From NCBI RefSeq assembly GCF_003473485.1, contig NC_053043.1:2552001-2616000 (forward strand): a DNA stretch of 64,000 nucleotides, given 5' to 3'. Both the position numbers and the translations under genes were made by a program. Positions 10,620-22,693 of the stretch are shown here, one piece after another. The DNA is from Medicago truncatula. Its lineage: Eukaryota > Streptophyta > Magnoliopsida > Fabales > Fabaceae. The first letter of the stretch is position 1; every line of letters starts with the position of its first letter. Under the pieces are notes generated by a model that was given only the letters and a program-made list of their open reading frames with translations, was not told the DNA's origin and did not search any database.

Positions 10620-12430
10620 GTTGGACAGCATTGTTACCCGATAGATTAGCAACTTTTGTTGTTGAAATACTGTTGAGTATGACTAATATATCGAAACAGA
10701 AGAGAGGTAAGGCGCGAGAACTTGATAATCATCGTAAAAAGATTCTTTAATGATTAATGATGCAATAATTGATCCAACGTTGGATATCAAATGAGAGAAT
10801 TTAAATGTTTGTGGGAGAGAGATCAAAGAGGTAAACGAGCCTCTCAAAATTGCAGCCTAGGATTTGAGGATAAACACTTAAAAATCCTAATTTTAGGGTT
10901 AAATAGTCAACATTTTCTGACATGGTCGCATGTGCATGCGATCCTCACATATGCGACATGCATATAAAACACACCATCTCAATTAAGATGTTCATTCGAA
11001 TATGCGACGCAAGATAAAATCACAACTTTGTCCAGACTTTGCTCGTACGTCCGAATCCTAGTCATCACATATGCAATGTTGCACAAAAATGAAACCTTGA
11101 ACCCATGACATTGTTCCCATATCAGGGCCGGCCCTAGGGCATAGGCCACGAGTGCGACGGCCTAGGGCCCTTGCCGGTAGGGGCCCAATTTTTTTTTTAA
11201 GGTAGGGGTATATATAGAAATATTTGGATTTTAGGGGGTATATATAGTAAAATTCTCTGAAAAGGCCCAATCTTTGACATGTTATAGAAATGGGCTGAAA
11301 TCTATTAATGTTTTTGCCCTTTTAGTGAGATTCGCTATATATATCCCATGCAGCACAAAAATTTCTATATACACCCTCCTATAAAAAAAATTGGTTGTTC
11401 TTAATAATATACTTGAAAATTTATTATCGAAGAAATTAGTGATATTTTTTTGGGCCCTTTGTTCTTAATAATGTGCTTCACTAATATTAAAAATATCGAC
11501 GATATTTATTATCCAAGAAATTGAGATAATTTTCATTACAAAGCAAATTCTATTTTATTTGAAAATGGGGTGCTAAAATTTCAGTCTACTTCACATGTGC
11601 TATTTTTCTCTACTTGTAGGATATTTCATTTTGTTTTGGTGTATATAGAATATTTAATTTATTTTCAGATGTTGTCTAAAAAACATTTATTTGGTAGTGA
11701 AAAGTGAAATAAAAAAAAACAAAATGAAGAGCTAAAAAAACACAACAATGAGCTAAAAAAATTATAATGTATTATGTAAGGGGTCCTTTTTTCATATTAT
11801 GCCTAAGGTCCGTAAAACGCTAGGAACGGCCCTGTCCCATATGTGATCCATATAGGCCTCACGCATACAATGAAGTCTAAACCCATAAATTTGCCCGTGT
11901 TTGCTCACACATGCGAGTAATGCCTCTTTGCATATGAAAAGAACACTATATATACTTGGTTTTCCTCCACTCAAAAACTCTCTAAAACATTCTCTCATCC
12001 CCACACTATTTCCCATTGATAAATCACTTGAAATAGAGACAAATCCACATCCAAAAGATCATGAATTCAACTATACAAAATCTTATCACACTCATACACA
12101 ATCAAAACACCTTAATGCATAGTCACAACAAAATCACAAATATGTAAGAGTTGGGGTGTTACATTTCTTCCCTCATTAAAGAATTTCGTCCTCAAAATTA
12201 GGATATGTAAACAACTCTGAGTACGACTTGAGGATCTTACTCCCAACCCAATTTTCCAATAACACTTTCACTAGCTACTCTACCCCAGGTAACATTCACC
12301 AAGAAATTGTCTTCCCACACGTCGTAGCTCGACCTTTAGGTCCTCAATACATAGAAATAAAGTTTCAAAAGTCACAATCACACTAATATACAACTTACTC
12401 AACTTATCCATAGAATATGTGATAGTCATC
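10620..12430 (-). mobile_element. Gypsy-like LTR retroelement fossil, minus strand
   Basis: On the minus strand a TGTAACACCCCAACTC start (about 12163 downward) is preceded by a short stretch resembling the end of a gypsy polyprotein and is followed by LTR-like sequence with a TATATATAG box near 11950. The fossil extends to about 10.6 kb. It is incomplete and old. A non-autonomous hAT element (11123-11834) is inserted in it. Boundaries are approximate and no target duplication was found. Confidence 0.5.
11123..11834. mobile_element. Non-autonomous hAT element, 712 bp
   Basis: Ends CAGGGCCGGCCCTAGG and CTAGGAACGGCCCTG are imperfect inverted repeats. They are flanked by a perfect 8-bp duplication TCCCATAT (11115-11122 and 11835-11842), as expected for hAT. 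No transposase frame is seen. It shares both ends, and the stretch GAGTGCGACGGCCTAGGGCCC, with the element at 22694-23694, so the two belong to one family. It lies within the gypsy-like fossil. Confidence 0.85.
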
Positions 12431-12468
12431 AAAGTGAAATATCGTGAAAGCTCCTAACTTTAATAACT

Positions 12469-13080
12469 ATAGGGTTGTATTTGTGTGGTAATTTTTTATT
12501 TTTTTTTATCACTTTTGAATATAGTGAAAATATTTTAGGAGGGATGTCGTATACTATACGTTTATTTATAATTTACTATTTTTTGTTTTATTATTTAATT
12601 ATTACGGTGTTAGTTTGCTAAAATTATATTTTTGACTTAATATACAGATTTTGTTAATCCATGAGTTAAACTTTTGTTGAAATTTTCCAGTGACATTCCA
12701 TGGATTAAATTTATACTTTATTATTTTATCACTTATGTTATTGTTATTGTTTTTTTTTTTGTTGAAGAATGTTATCGTTATTTTGTTGAAGGATTAAAAG
12801 TTAATAATTTTTTTCTTCTTATCTTTAAAGTAGTCTGATAAAGATCGATGATATTATTTCTAATAGGTTTCACAAGTTTTGATGATTTTAAAAGTGTTCC
12901 TAGAGCTCGAGTAGAAAATAAAGTACTTGTTTCCATGATCATTGAGTAGTTGAACATGATATGATAATCAATAATTTAGAGGGTTCAAGATAAACAACTC
13001 CCATTTTTTACCTTAAATTTTTAATCTTTGTGTTTTAAAATTGTATCATCGATGTTATAAAGCTCAAAGCTTTCACATCA
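12469..13080. repeat. Tandem non-coding module, copy 1 (short)
   Basis: First of three direct repeats starting AGGGTTGTATTTGTGT. It shares with the others a TATACTATA stretch, a TTATTACGGTGTTAGTTT block and a block reading TTTGATGATTTTAAAA...GAGTAGTTGAACATGA (about 12880-12960). Copy 1 lacks the middle part that holds the exon-like motif of copies 2 and 3. Confidence 0.7.
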
Positions 13081-14626
13081 AGGGTTGTATTTGTGTTGTA
13101 TTTTTTTTTTCCTTCTATTTTTTAATGCAGTGAAAACTATTTTAGAATCGGAGTGTGTAAGATATGTATCATACGATACATGTTTAATGTATACTATATT
13201 GTTTTTTGTTTATTATGTAATTATTACAATGTTGATTTACAAAAAAAAGTGGTTTTAATTTCATAAAATTTTATTTTATTTTTGACTTAATATATAAGTT
13301 TCGTCAAAAGTTTGTTGTGTTTTGGGGTTTTGAGTGATAAGTTGAATGTCATCCCAATGATAAAATTTAAAATGAATTCCAATTTTGATGAAGATTTACA
13401 AGTAGCTTTTCGTATTAATATTATGTGTGATTTATTTGGAGCAAGTTTATATTTTTTTTGTTAAAATATATTTAACTTTATTATTTTATTACACTGCTAA
13501 AAAAGCAAAAATTAGTGAGGGAATTTTAGAGAGGGAAAATGTGAAATTTTTCTCTAATTCCGTCACTAAATTTTACAACCAAGAAATTTGTGAGAAATTT
13601 TATTTTTTCCATCACTAATTTTCCTCTCTAATTTTACTTTTTTTAGTAGTGTTATACTCGTTGTTTGGGAGGTAAAAATTATTTTTGCAAAATGTTGTTC
13701 ACATTTTTTTTTTACAAGTTTTTTTCGTTAGTGAGCTAATTTGATATTGATAATTGATAAATAAGAGGTGAATAGTGATGGTGGCAAAGAAATTTTTTGT
13801 AGTTTATTAATCATATATATATTTTTGGCCAAGTTATTAATCATATTTTTGTTAACTGTTTTTTGGGTTTGAAGTTAATTTGGAAAACTAGGGTTAACTA
13901 AGTGAGGAACTAATATAAACCAAAAATATCTACTCCCTTTCTTTCTTATAACCATGATCCCCCTTCGTCTCATAAATATCTTAGTTCATTTTATCTAATC
14001 TTTTCCTCGGTAACACAAAGTAGAGAAGTTTTGAGGGTGAGGAAGTGATGGAGTTTGAAAAAGATCGGTTGAAATTAAGAAGAAGTAAGTTTTTCTCCTT
14101 TATTTTCTATCTCCTGTTTGTTGATTTTGTTCGAGTGAATAATTTCTCATTTTTACTCAAAATTATCCTTGTATTTGTATTGATGATGTATAAAAAAAAA
14201 TGAAAGGTGTGAGCTTTTTCATTACTCTTTGATGTTATTGTTGAATGATAGAAAACTAATTTTTTTTTTTTTGATTTCATATCTTTAAAAAAATAGTGCA
14301 TAAATTAGTTAATAAAATTATTCTGTCAAAAACAAATTAGTTAATTTATTATTGTTAAGTTTCAAAGTGTCACAAAGATAGGTGATGTTTTGATTTCAAA
14401 AATGTTTCACTAGTTTTGATGATTTTTAAAATGTTCATAGAATTCTTGAACAAAAAATAAAATTTTTGTTTTTATGATTATTGATTAGTTGAACATCATA
14501 CAATGATCAATAATAAAGATGGTTGAAACTAAAAAAAAACCTTCCATTTCATATGTTTAAACTTTTAATCTTTCTGATTTAATATGTTATCCTTGATGTT
14601 AAAACTCCAACCTTGACTATCTTGGG
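13081..14626. repeat. Tandem non-coding module, copy 2
   Basis: Second direct repeat, 1.55 kb. It holds all blocks of copy 1 plus a middle section ending in ACTCCCTTTCTTTC, a purine-rich exon-like stretch and GAAGAAGTAAGTTTTTCTC, a good splice-donor match near 14083. A short frame begins ATGGAGTTTGAAAAAGATCG at 14048 and runs through the donor-like site into T-rich DNA. It carries a 160-bp CACTA-type MITE at 13492-13651. No protein homology is recognised. Confidence 0.65.
13492..13651. mobile_element. CACTA-type MITE, 160 bp
   Basis: Left end CACTGCTAAAAAAGCAAAAATTAG, right end CTAATTTTACTTTTTTTAGTAGTG, inverted repeats with CACTA-like termini, flanked by a 3-bp TTA duplication (13489-13491 and 13652-13654). 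The whole element is close to a hairpin. The matching place in module copy 3 (near 15900) reads TTTATTATACTCGT without the insertion, so the empty site is seen in the same window. Confidence 0.85.
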
Positions 14627-14963
14627 TTGTATTTGTGTTGTATTTTTTTTTTCTTTCTATTTTCTAATATAGTGAATTTATTTTAGGATGGGAGGAGTGT
14701 AAGATATGTATCATAGGATATACATTTAATGTATACTATATTGTTTTATTTTATATAATTATTACGGTGTTAGTTTTTTATTTTAATTTCATAAATATAA
14801 AATTATATTGCGATGTAATATAATTTTTTTATTAGTCTTTGGGTTAAATTTTATTGAAATTTTGTAGCAAATTTTTTCCGTGTTATGAGAGACAAGTTAA
14901 ATGTCACCCCAAGAATAAATTCAAAACAAAATCCGATTTCAATGGAAAGGAGGAATAGTCTTT

Positions 14964-15781
14964 TTTTTTTTTTTTTTTTTTTGCAGGTAACCTAGTGGCT
15001 AGAATTCACCTTATAAGGTGAATAAGTGGAGTGTCTAGGTAGAGCTGTCAAAACGAGCCGGGCCGTATGAGTCGGCCCGTTTAGCCTGATTAATTATAGG
15101 GCTTGGGCCTTAAATATTGAGCCCGAATTTTAATAGAGTTTTTTAGCCCAGCCCTAAAAAGCCCGCTACCCGTTAGGGCTAGCCCAAATGGGCCGATGGT
15201 AGCCCGCTAGCCCGCATAACAAAAAAATCTTATAAATTATATATATTTTTCAAATAATTCTTTACTTTGTTGATTATCAAAGTAATAAATAAAAGTGAAA
15301 ATTCAATAAATTAACACAAATATACATGTAATATAAAATTATATTTACTCATTTCATTATTTATAATTTTAAAGATCGAATATATAAATATCTATAACCA
15401 TAACATATCTAATTTATTTAAAATTGCTTTCCTCGACGTTTTAGTTTACGTCATTTGTACGAAAATGTTTACAATTTATTTTTGTTCTAGGCATTATTTA
15501 AACATATTAAAAATATTATTTATAAAAAAATTTATACGAGTATTAATACGGGTTGGCCCGTTAAGCCCGCAGCCCGTGTAGGGCCGGGCTCGAGTAGTAT
15601 ATTTCAAGCCCGTTTTACAATCAAGCTTTTTGGCCCGCCCCGATAAAGCCCGAAGCTCGTTAGGGCCGGCCCTAAACGAGCCGGACCGTCCATTTTGACA
15701 GCTCTATGTCCAGGGTTCGAACCCTGACCCCTACATATAATAATGCATTGTCCTACCAATTGAGCTATTCTCACGGGACAT
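14964..15781 (-). mobile_element. tRNA-derived SINE, minus strand, split by a hAT MITE
   Basis: An 11-bp duplication GAATAGTCTTT stands at 14953-14963 and 15782-15792. The poly-T run after the left copy is the poly-A tail of a minus-strand element. On the minus strand the head reads TAGCTCAATTGGTAGGA (A box, 15767-15751) and then a B box GGGTTCGAACCCT (about 15724-15712), close to a real tRNA. Without the nested MITE and its 8-bp duplication the SINE is about 143 bp. Confidence 0.85.
15040..15706. mobile_element. hAT-type MITE, 667 bp, inside the SINE
   Basis: Ends TAGAGCTGTCAAAACGAGCC and CCATTTTGACAGCTCTA are inverted repeats. The flanks TGTCTAGG (15032-15039) and TGTCCAGG (15707-15714) form an 8-bp duplication with one mismatch. 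Sub-terminal arms are rich in GCCCG/CGGGC words in opposite directions around an AT-rich core. No transposase is seen. Confidence 0.82.
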
Positions 15782-17369
15782 GAATAGTCTTTATTTCACC
15801 ATTTAAATTTAAATTTAGCTTCTTGCTATATATATGTTTTGTGATTTATTGGAAGTGAGTTTATATTTTTCAATGTTAAAGATATTTAAATTGATTATTT
15901 TATTATACTCGTCATTTGTTAGATAAAAATTAATTTTGTGGAAAATTGTTCATATGATTTTTCAAGGACAAATTTTTATCTTTAGTGGCTAATTTTACAT
16001 TGATATTAGATAAATAATAGGTATGTGGTAAAGAAGACTTATGTATTTTTTTTAATCATTTATGTTTGTAAACTATTTTTTGGGTTTGAAGATAATTAGA
16101 AAAACTAGGGTTAACAAAGCGAGAATTTAACTAGATAGAACCAAAATATTTACTCCCTTTCTTTGATAGCCCTCTTCCTCTCATCTTATCTCTTCATTTT
16201 CTCACTAACACAAAGAAAAGAAAGTTCTAAGAGTGAAGAAGTGAGGGAGTTTGAAGAAGGCCGGTTGCTAGTAAGAAGAAGTAAGTTTTTCTCTTTCATT
16301 TTCTTGTGAAGAAGTGAGGGAGTTCGAAGAAGGCCGGTTGCTAGTAAGAAGTAAGTTTTTCTCTTTCATTTTCTTCCTCGTCTTGGTTGATTTGATTTAA
16401 GTGAATAATTTCTCATTTTTTACTCAAAGTTATCCTTGTGTTTGTGTTGATGATGAAATAAACAAGAATCACGATTACCTCCCCCATCTTTTTCTTAAAA
16501 ATCATAGACTTTTATGTAAAAAAAAAGGTTGAGATGTTTGATCTTTTTCTTTGCTCTTTGATGATGATATATTCATGTTTAATTGTTTTTTTTTAATATT
16601 GTTGTTGAAGGATAGAAAGTTTAATTATTTGTATATCTTATCTTTTTTTTTTAAAAAAAAGGTAGATTAGTTCATTTATGGTTGTCATGTTTCAAAGAAG
16701 TATCACAAAGATTCAATATGTTTTAATTTCAATAGATTTCACATGTTTTGATGATTTTAAAAATGTTCATAGGGTTTTTGTAAAGAAAATCAAACATTTG
16801 TTTTCATGATTATTGAGTAGTTGAGCATGACATTAATTTGTTTTCATGATTATTGAGAGTTGAAAGTCAAAAACTTCCATTTTTATGTTAAATATTTCAA
16901 TCTTTGTTCTTAGAATTTCAAATTTTAGTCTTAATGTAAAAGATCCAAACCTGAATATCCAGGGATGTAAAAGATTCAACTTTACTTGATATTTTTTTAT
17001 CTTCAAATTTCTTCCGGAAAGAAAATTTCTTCATGTGGTAATTATTGCTTAACCACTTGACTTAATCGATATTTTTTTATAGTAAAAAACTCTTATTCAA
17101 ATCAATAAATTAACTGCCTTATTCACTATTTTTTTTTATAGTAAAATACTCTTATTCAAATCAATAAATTAACTGCCTTATTCAATCAATAAATTAATTA
17201 AACGCTTTATACTTTTTTATTTATCTAGTTGATCTATAGTTGAAAACAAAAAAAAAAACAGATAAATAATATTTTGCGTAAAAAAGTATCTAATATTTTA
17301 AAACAAAATTAATTAAAATGCTTAAACTATGAGAGAAAAAAAAAGGGGGGGTTAGCATGTAATTAAACT

Positions 17370-17720
17370 TCGATTTTCAGAGATACAAATCATTGAATAC
17401 TGTTGAAACTAGAGACAAAGTTGAACGCGGACCAAGAGATCTGATTCCTATACAATTTTAGCATAATATTTTATGTACAACCACATGAAGAGGATTGGTA
17501 GACCTGATTATAAATACATATACATATGATTATTGTTCAAAAACATATACATATGATTAATTAAAGAAGGAAATGACTAGTGAAGAATTGAATGAAATTG
17601 TTTGCTTGAAAGCTCGTGTATATAGGCTACCGATATTTGGGATAAATTTGTTAAAAAAATTCTGAGTTGCAAAAAGAACCATATCAAATTGTTTATTTGA
17701 GTATTACCGTAAAAATTTCA
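17370..17720 (+). repeat. Duplicated upstream module, copy 2
   Basis: Matches 8445-8710 block by block (see there) and lies upstream of the broken zinc-finger/PARP-like paralogue. About 2.2 kb separates it from that gene, against about 0.35 kb for copy 1; the extra length is made up by the repeat-like block at 18278-19340 and nearby sequence. Confidence 0.65.
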
Positions 17721-18277
17721 AAAACAAAGAATAATATCTTATGATAAAAAAAATTGGAGTTTTTTCATGCAGGGTTAATTGTTGGTTTTTTCTATATTAC
17801 CTATAAAAAATTGAGCTTTTATTACCAGGGTCAATGATAGTTTATGGATGTCACTTGAAAATGTACTTAAGTGTCCGATGTTTATTGGTCGGATAAATTA
17901 TCTACTATTTTTTCATGGATAATCTAGATGTCACTTTAAAATCTATGCGTAACCTTAAAAAATGTTATAGAAAAACTATTTTGGAGAGTTTTGCTCGAAT
18001 TGTATCTTGACTACTGAGATTCTCAAGTTATTAATTGAACTTCAAATAATGAAGTTCATGGCAAGATAAATTTTTTTTTCTGGTTACAAAATTCGGTTTA
18101 TGTTATATTTATTAAAATACTTCATTGTGATTGCGATGCATCGTCTACTCGTGTGTACTACAAACTACAAGTACAAAGCTTATGGCAAGATAAATGAAAT
18201 CTATGTATAATGTGTTATTTTTTTAATGGTAAAGAATATTGTATAAATCAGAAACACTGTGGATATTCTAAAGGTGT

Positions 18278-19340
18278 GAAAAACACAAGAAGGGGGGGGG
18301 GGGGGGGGGGGTTGAATTGTGTTTTCTTTTTCTTTAAAAAAAAAATACTTCTTCTGATAAAACTTCAGAAGCAGTTTGTGAGTGCTTCTGATGAAATGAT
18401 CAGAATCAGATTGCAGCGGAAAAGAACAGAGCAGAGAAAAGAAAGACAAAGACACAAGCAGTTATCCTGGTTCCTTCCACAAATCGGAAGTAGTCCAGTC
18501 CCCCTTGCACTTCCAAGGAGATTTAACTATAATCACAAAGATTACAAATGCTCAATACTCTCTAAGTATGAGACTTCTCAAAAATGCTCAAGCACACACG
18601 CAAGAGTCTTCCAATGCTCAAGCACTAAGCAAGAGTCTTCTAATGCTCAAGCACGCAGGCAAGAGGCTTCTGATCAAACAAAAATACAATGAATTAAATT
18701 TGACTTGAACACTTGATATACAATCAGTGGTGTTCACAATACAATACAATTAAGACTCTAGACTTTTGAATTTCTAAGATGTATCAAATCAGTGCAGAAA
18801 TTCAGTGTGCTTTGTAGAATCAAATTGACAGAGTTTTGACGCTTTTTAACCTGTGTATGTCTCTCTCTACAATCTTCAAGTCTTCACTCCTTTATATAGA
18901 GGCGTGAAAGAGACGTTGAGATAATTAGCACGTCTAAAGAGTCGTTTGAAATCCTTTGATCATTCACCAGTAATCCTTTGCCTGATTTGGGTGTAGTCCT
19001 TTGAAGAATTATCTTCAAATTCATTCCCACTTTGAAGGCACAAATTCTGCAGACATAGCTGTTGTCTTGTCTTGTAGCGTGGACAAAACAGAGTAGTGGA
19101 GGTAGTGGTTGTACACTTGTACTTTGTCAACTCTGTTAACGAAGGACAAATGCTCAGCGCTGTCCAAGTGACCGTTGATACCTTCCTTTCAATTCTTCGT
19201 TCTTCTTAGATGAGATTGAAATGAGAAACAGCTACTTTGGATCTTCAGTTTGAATATATGGATTAAATGTAGCTTCTGGTGATGACTTCGCTTCTGATGA
19301 AAACCTTGCTTCTGATTACCTTCTGCTTCTGATATACTCT
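18278..19340. mobile_element. Unclassified retroelement-like repeat with a poly-G run
   Basis: Begins near GTGAAAAACACAAG followed by 20 consecutive G (18292-18311) and GGTTGAATTGTGTTTT, and ends with repeated GCTTCTGAT words. CAGTCCCCCTTGCACTTCC and a three-fold AATGCTCAAGCAC motif (about 18586-18656) lie inside. It is absent from the matching place upstream of the intact paralogue. Class is uncertain; an LTR-type fossil is most likely. Limits are approximate. Confidence 0.4.
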
Positions 19341-19744
19341 AATCCATTACAAGAAATACACAAGATATAAAAAGGAAATAAAAGTACTGCTAACAAAGGA
19401 CGACAAATGTAACATGTACACCACACCAAACAGAACTCAAAATGGTAAGAAATATGTATAATAAAGGCAAACAAAAATAATCTAGAAGAGTAACAATACT
19501 GAAAATGGTAAGAAGTAACAAGCACTCATATAATGTGTTGCAGATGAATGTGTACTTGTGTTTCATATAAGGATAGCTTGGTGGCTGGGGTGGGGGGAGT
19601 TAGAAAGTAACAATGCCAACAATGTCCATCTAAAAAAAATATTTTTTTCATTGAACTTGCAAATTTTATTAGAAGCAGTAAAAGAAAGAAAAAACGAATT
19701 GTGCAAATGAAAATAAAATGAAATAGATACATCTTGTTTTTGGT

Positions 19745-19905
19745 GTAAACCGGGTACCCCGCTTGTGTAACTTCAGAGACTAATTTCTTGAGTCTTGTGG
19801 GACCCAAATGAGCGCCAAACTCTTCATAAGAGTTGTAACGCTGCTGCATGCAGAAAGCTGTATTCGAACCCAAGACCTTATCATTTCATCTAAGTGCTCT
19901 TGGGT
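19745..19905 (-). mobile_element. Possible SINE remnant, minus strand
   Basis: On the minus strand a B-box-like GGGTTCGAATAC sits after GATAAGGTCTT, and further on GGGGTACCCGG, in the order seen in tRNA-derived plant SINEs. No A box, poly-A tail or target duplication was found. Confidence 0.3.
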
Positions 19906-20686
19906 AGATGCATGGAAAAATATTCTATATATTTATTTTTTGATAGCCTTTTGAAGGTTTCAAGAATACAAGGAAATGGGGGACAAAGTGGTTGAAATTT
20001 GTCTTTCTTTCAAGAGGAAGCTTCAATGCAAACCACAACCAAAACAAGTTCATGATCCAAAGACATTTAGGCACCAAAAAGGTGATCAGCATTAGCATCA
20101 GCATCTTCAAGTTCATGATCCAAAGTAAGGATTTGGAAGGCACTTTTAGAACAACAAGAAGGGCATCAGCATCTTCAAGTTCAAGGTTAACCAATCATGT
20201 TGATGATTATGATGAGGAAAATGTCTCATCTAGAACAAGGTTGTTGGTTGAGATGGATTCTGAGGACTGTTGTCCTTCAATATTGATATGTTACAAATGC
20301 GGTGAGAAACTAAAAAACCTTACTGCTGTTGAAGCACACCATATCACTGAGCATTCAGGTAATCACAAATAGTTTCCTAGTTGAATCTGACTCTTGTTTC
20401 TTTGCCCTTAATTTCTTCATGTTAATTGGTTGTTACATTTAACAGATTGTGTTGGAAAAATTAGAAGAAATCTAGAGTAACAGGATACATCTTAAAAAGA
20501 GTCTAGAGGTGATCGTAAATTTGAATAAAATATTTTATATTACCCTAAACCCTAAATCCATATTTAAACTCAAGATTTCACACAAAATGTCTCCTGAGCC
20601 AAATCACTAAGCTGCAATAAATTTTACTTATTAAACAAATTAGGTAATATACTTTTGAGGTGGATGATTATATGCATTTTTTTTAC

Positions 20687-20718
<32 letters not shown>
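20687..20718. repeat. AAT microsatellite
   Basis: About ten AAT/ATA units in the long intron of the broken paralogue. Simple sequence; likely variable in length. Confidence 0.9.
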
Positions 20719-22693
20719 TATATGTATTTCTAGAAACTATGAAAATATCAAAAAAATTCTGTCAAAAAAAAAATCAAAATTTTATATTTATTAAAATACA
20801 TCATCTTTAATTCATTGTGCTTTTTTTGATATACTTTAGGTCTAATGTTTTCTTCAGCATAATGTATATCCTGCTTACGATCTTTATGTCATGAACAATA
20901 TGCTTCAAAATCTTCAACCTATAGTATAGTAGATTACAGACTAGAATATGATAGCATTAACTAGCAGCAGGGGCTGGATTTGTAAATATTGCACATGTCC
21001 ATGTCACAAAATATTTTCATGTTGACGTTCACCCTCACTAATTAAGTAATCTAGTGACGTCACGAGATTGTCCCCTTTTTATACTCTGCAAACTTACTTA
21101 TCCACTGTGATGCTTTTTTAGTAGTTAAATGATATTTGAACATCCATTTTATGACAACTTTTGTGACAACTTTCTCTCTCATACTTACATTTCTTTTTAC
21201 TTTATCTTTCTATTGTTTTGGTTTTCGTGCAAATACCAACTTTTTCTTTATAAATTATGATTGTCCTAAAAGTTGTCAACCAAATGATTGTTCAAATAAC
21301 ACTCATCTTTTTAGTAATTGACTCGTCTCTGATGCGCTTCTATTCTTTTGATTACACTTGTTTTCTGCCATCATCATTGGTTTTTTTTAGACAAAATAGA
21401 AATTATTATATTAAATAAAAAGAAAGAGATAGAAACATTAGACCTAACAAACACACAAATAATCTAAATGGGAATACGTCCCGATAAATTAATTTTAAGT
21501 GGATCAACTTTAATCTATTTTAACGAAAATTCATTAATTACAAGTACAATCCAGTGAATCCGTATACGGGTCTGAAACCAGATTAAAAAAAATAAAAATG
21601 AAAGGTGAACATCTGCAGAAAATCATAGTGTAATCGTTCACTTGAGGGGTAAGTAAAGTTTATGTTTTATTAGTTACAATTACGATTGAACTCAAGTGAT
21701 TGATGATTTTCTCCAAAGGACGAATTGCTATGAAGAGCTCGAGTTCAATTTCTGGATTGAATAATTATTGATCAAACTTTACTTATTCTTTAACTGGACT
21801 TCAACTTACTACCGTCCCTATTTCCTAAAAATCGAATTCAATTTAATTATATTAACATTTAAATTTTTAATTTTATGGATGTGTTTAATATAGACCTCTC
21901 AATAATGGTCTAAAAGTCAATTTTTACCATTTTGAATAAAACATAAATTTTATAATAATAAAAATGAAAAGCAAAAATAATATTTTTGAAATTTCCTAAA
22001 ATTTTTTAGGGTCCACCTTTGAACAAGTCTATATTAGAGGACCCCTTATTTTTTTTTTTTTTGAGGGAAGAGGACCCCTTATTTTTATAATTATGATAAA
22101 ACAGTTATTATTTTTTTACAATAAATTGCACCCCCTAACTCTGCATCTTCAATACACCACTGCTAATTAGTCCGAAGAAAAACACTTTTTTTAGTATATG
22201 CTATTTATTTGTGTTGTATTTCTTCTGTGATTATTTTTATTCATCGTTTTTTTAATGTAAGTGAAAAAATGTTTAGAAAGAAATACTATTTTTTAAAAAC
22301 CTATATTTTATCAAGACATTCTTCTATTTTGCAGTCACGGAACTTGAAGAAGATTCATCTCGACAGATTGTAGGAATAATATGTGGAAATGGAACAAATT
22401 TGGTTAGTTCAGAATTGAGGCAGATTGATTGTATACTAAAAGTCCACAACATGCCAAAAACACTTGCATGCTTTGAAGAGTATAGAGAAATTGTAAAGAT
22501 TAATGCCAACAAGCTGCATGTTAATCATCCACGTTGCCTTGCAGATGGAAATGAGCTTTTAATGTTCCATGGTACCAACATTGCATGCTCTCTTGGCATA
22601 AATAATTCTTTTAGCTTGTGTGATTTAGATTATTGTGGTGTATGTCAAATTCTGAGGCACGGTTTCTCTACTAACATGGAATTTCAAGGTGCC

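Larger units (their letters stand above)
14627..16960. repeat. Tandem non-coding module, copy 3
   Basis: Third direct repeat; about 1.5 kb once the SINE/MITE insert at 14964-15781 is taken away. It carries the exon-like purine-rich stretch twice: a unit of about 80 bp reading GTGAAGAAGTGAGGGAGTTT...GTAAGTTTTTCTC is tandemly duplicated at about 16230-16370. In this copy the codon matching the ATG of copy 2 reads AGGGAGTTT, so the short frame is not conserved. Confidence 0.65.

Noticed and set aside
15712-15770. Possible minus-strand tRNA gene
   Set aside because: A and B boxes are good, but the acceptor and anticodon arms do not form and the unit has SINE flanks.
18201-18692. Long frames on both strands around the poly-G run
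   Set aside because: They consist of poly-Gly/poly-Pro from the G run and repeat-derived words; not a gene.
19992-20372. A 126-codon frame that could be an independent gene
   Set aside because: It is the shifted exon 1 of the broken zinc-finger/PARP-like paralogue.
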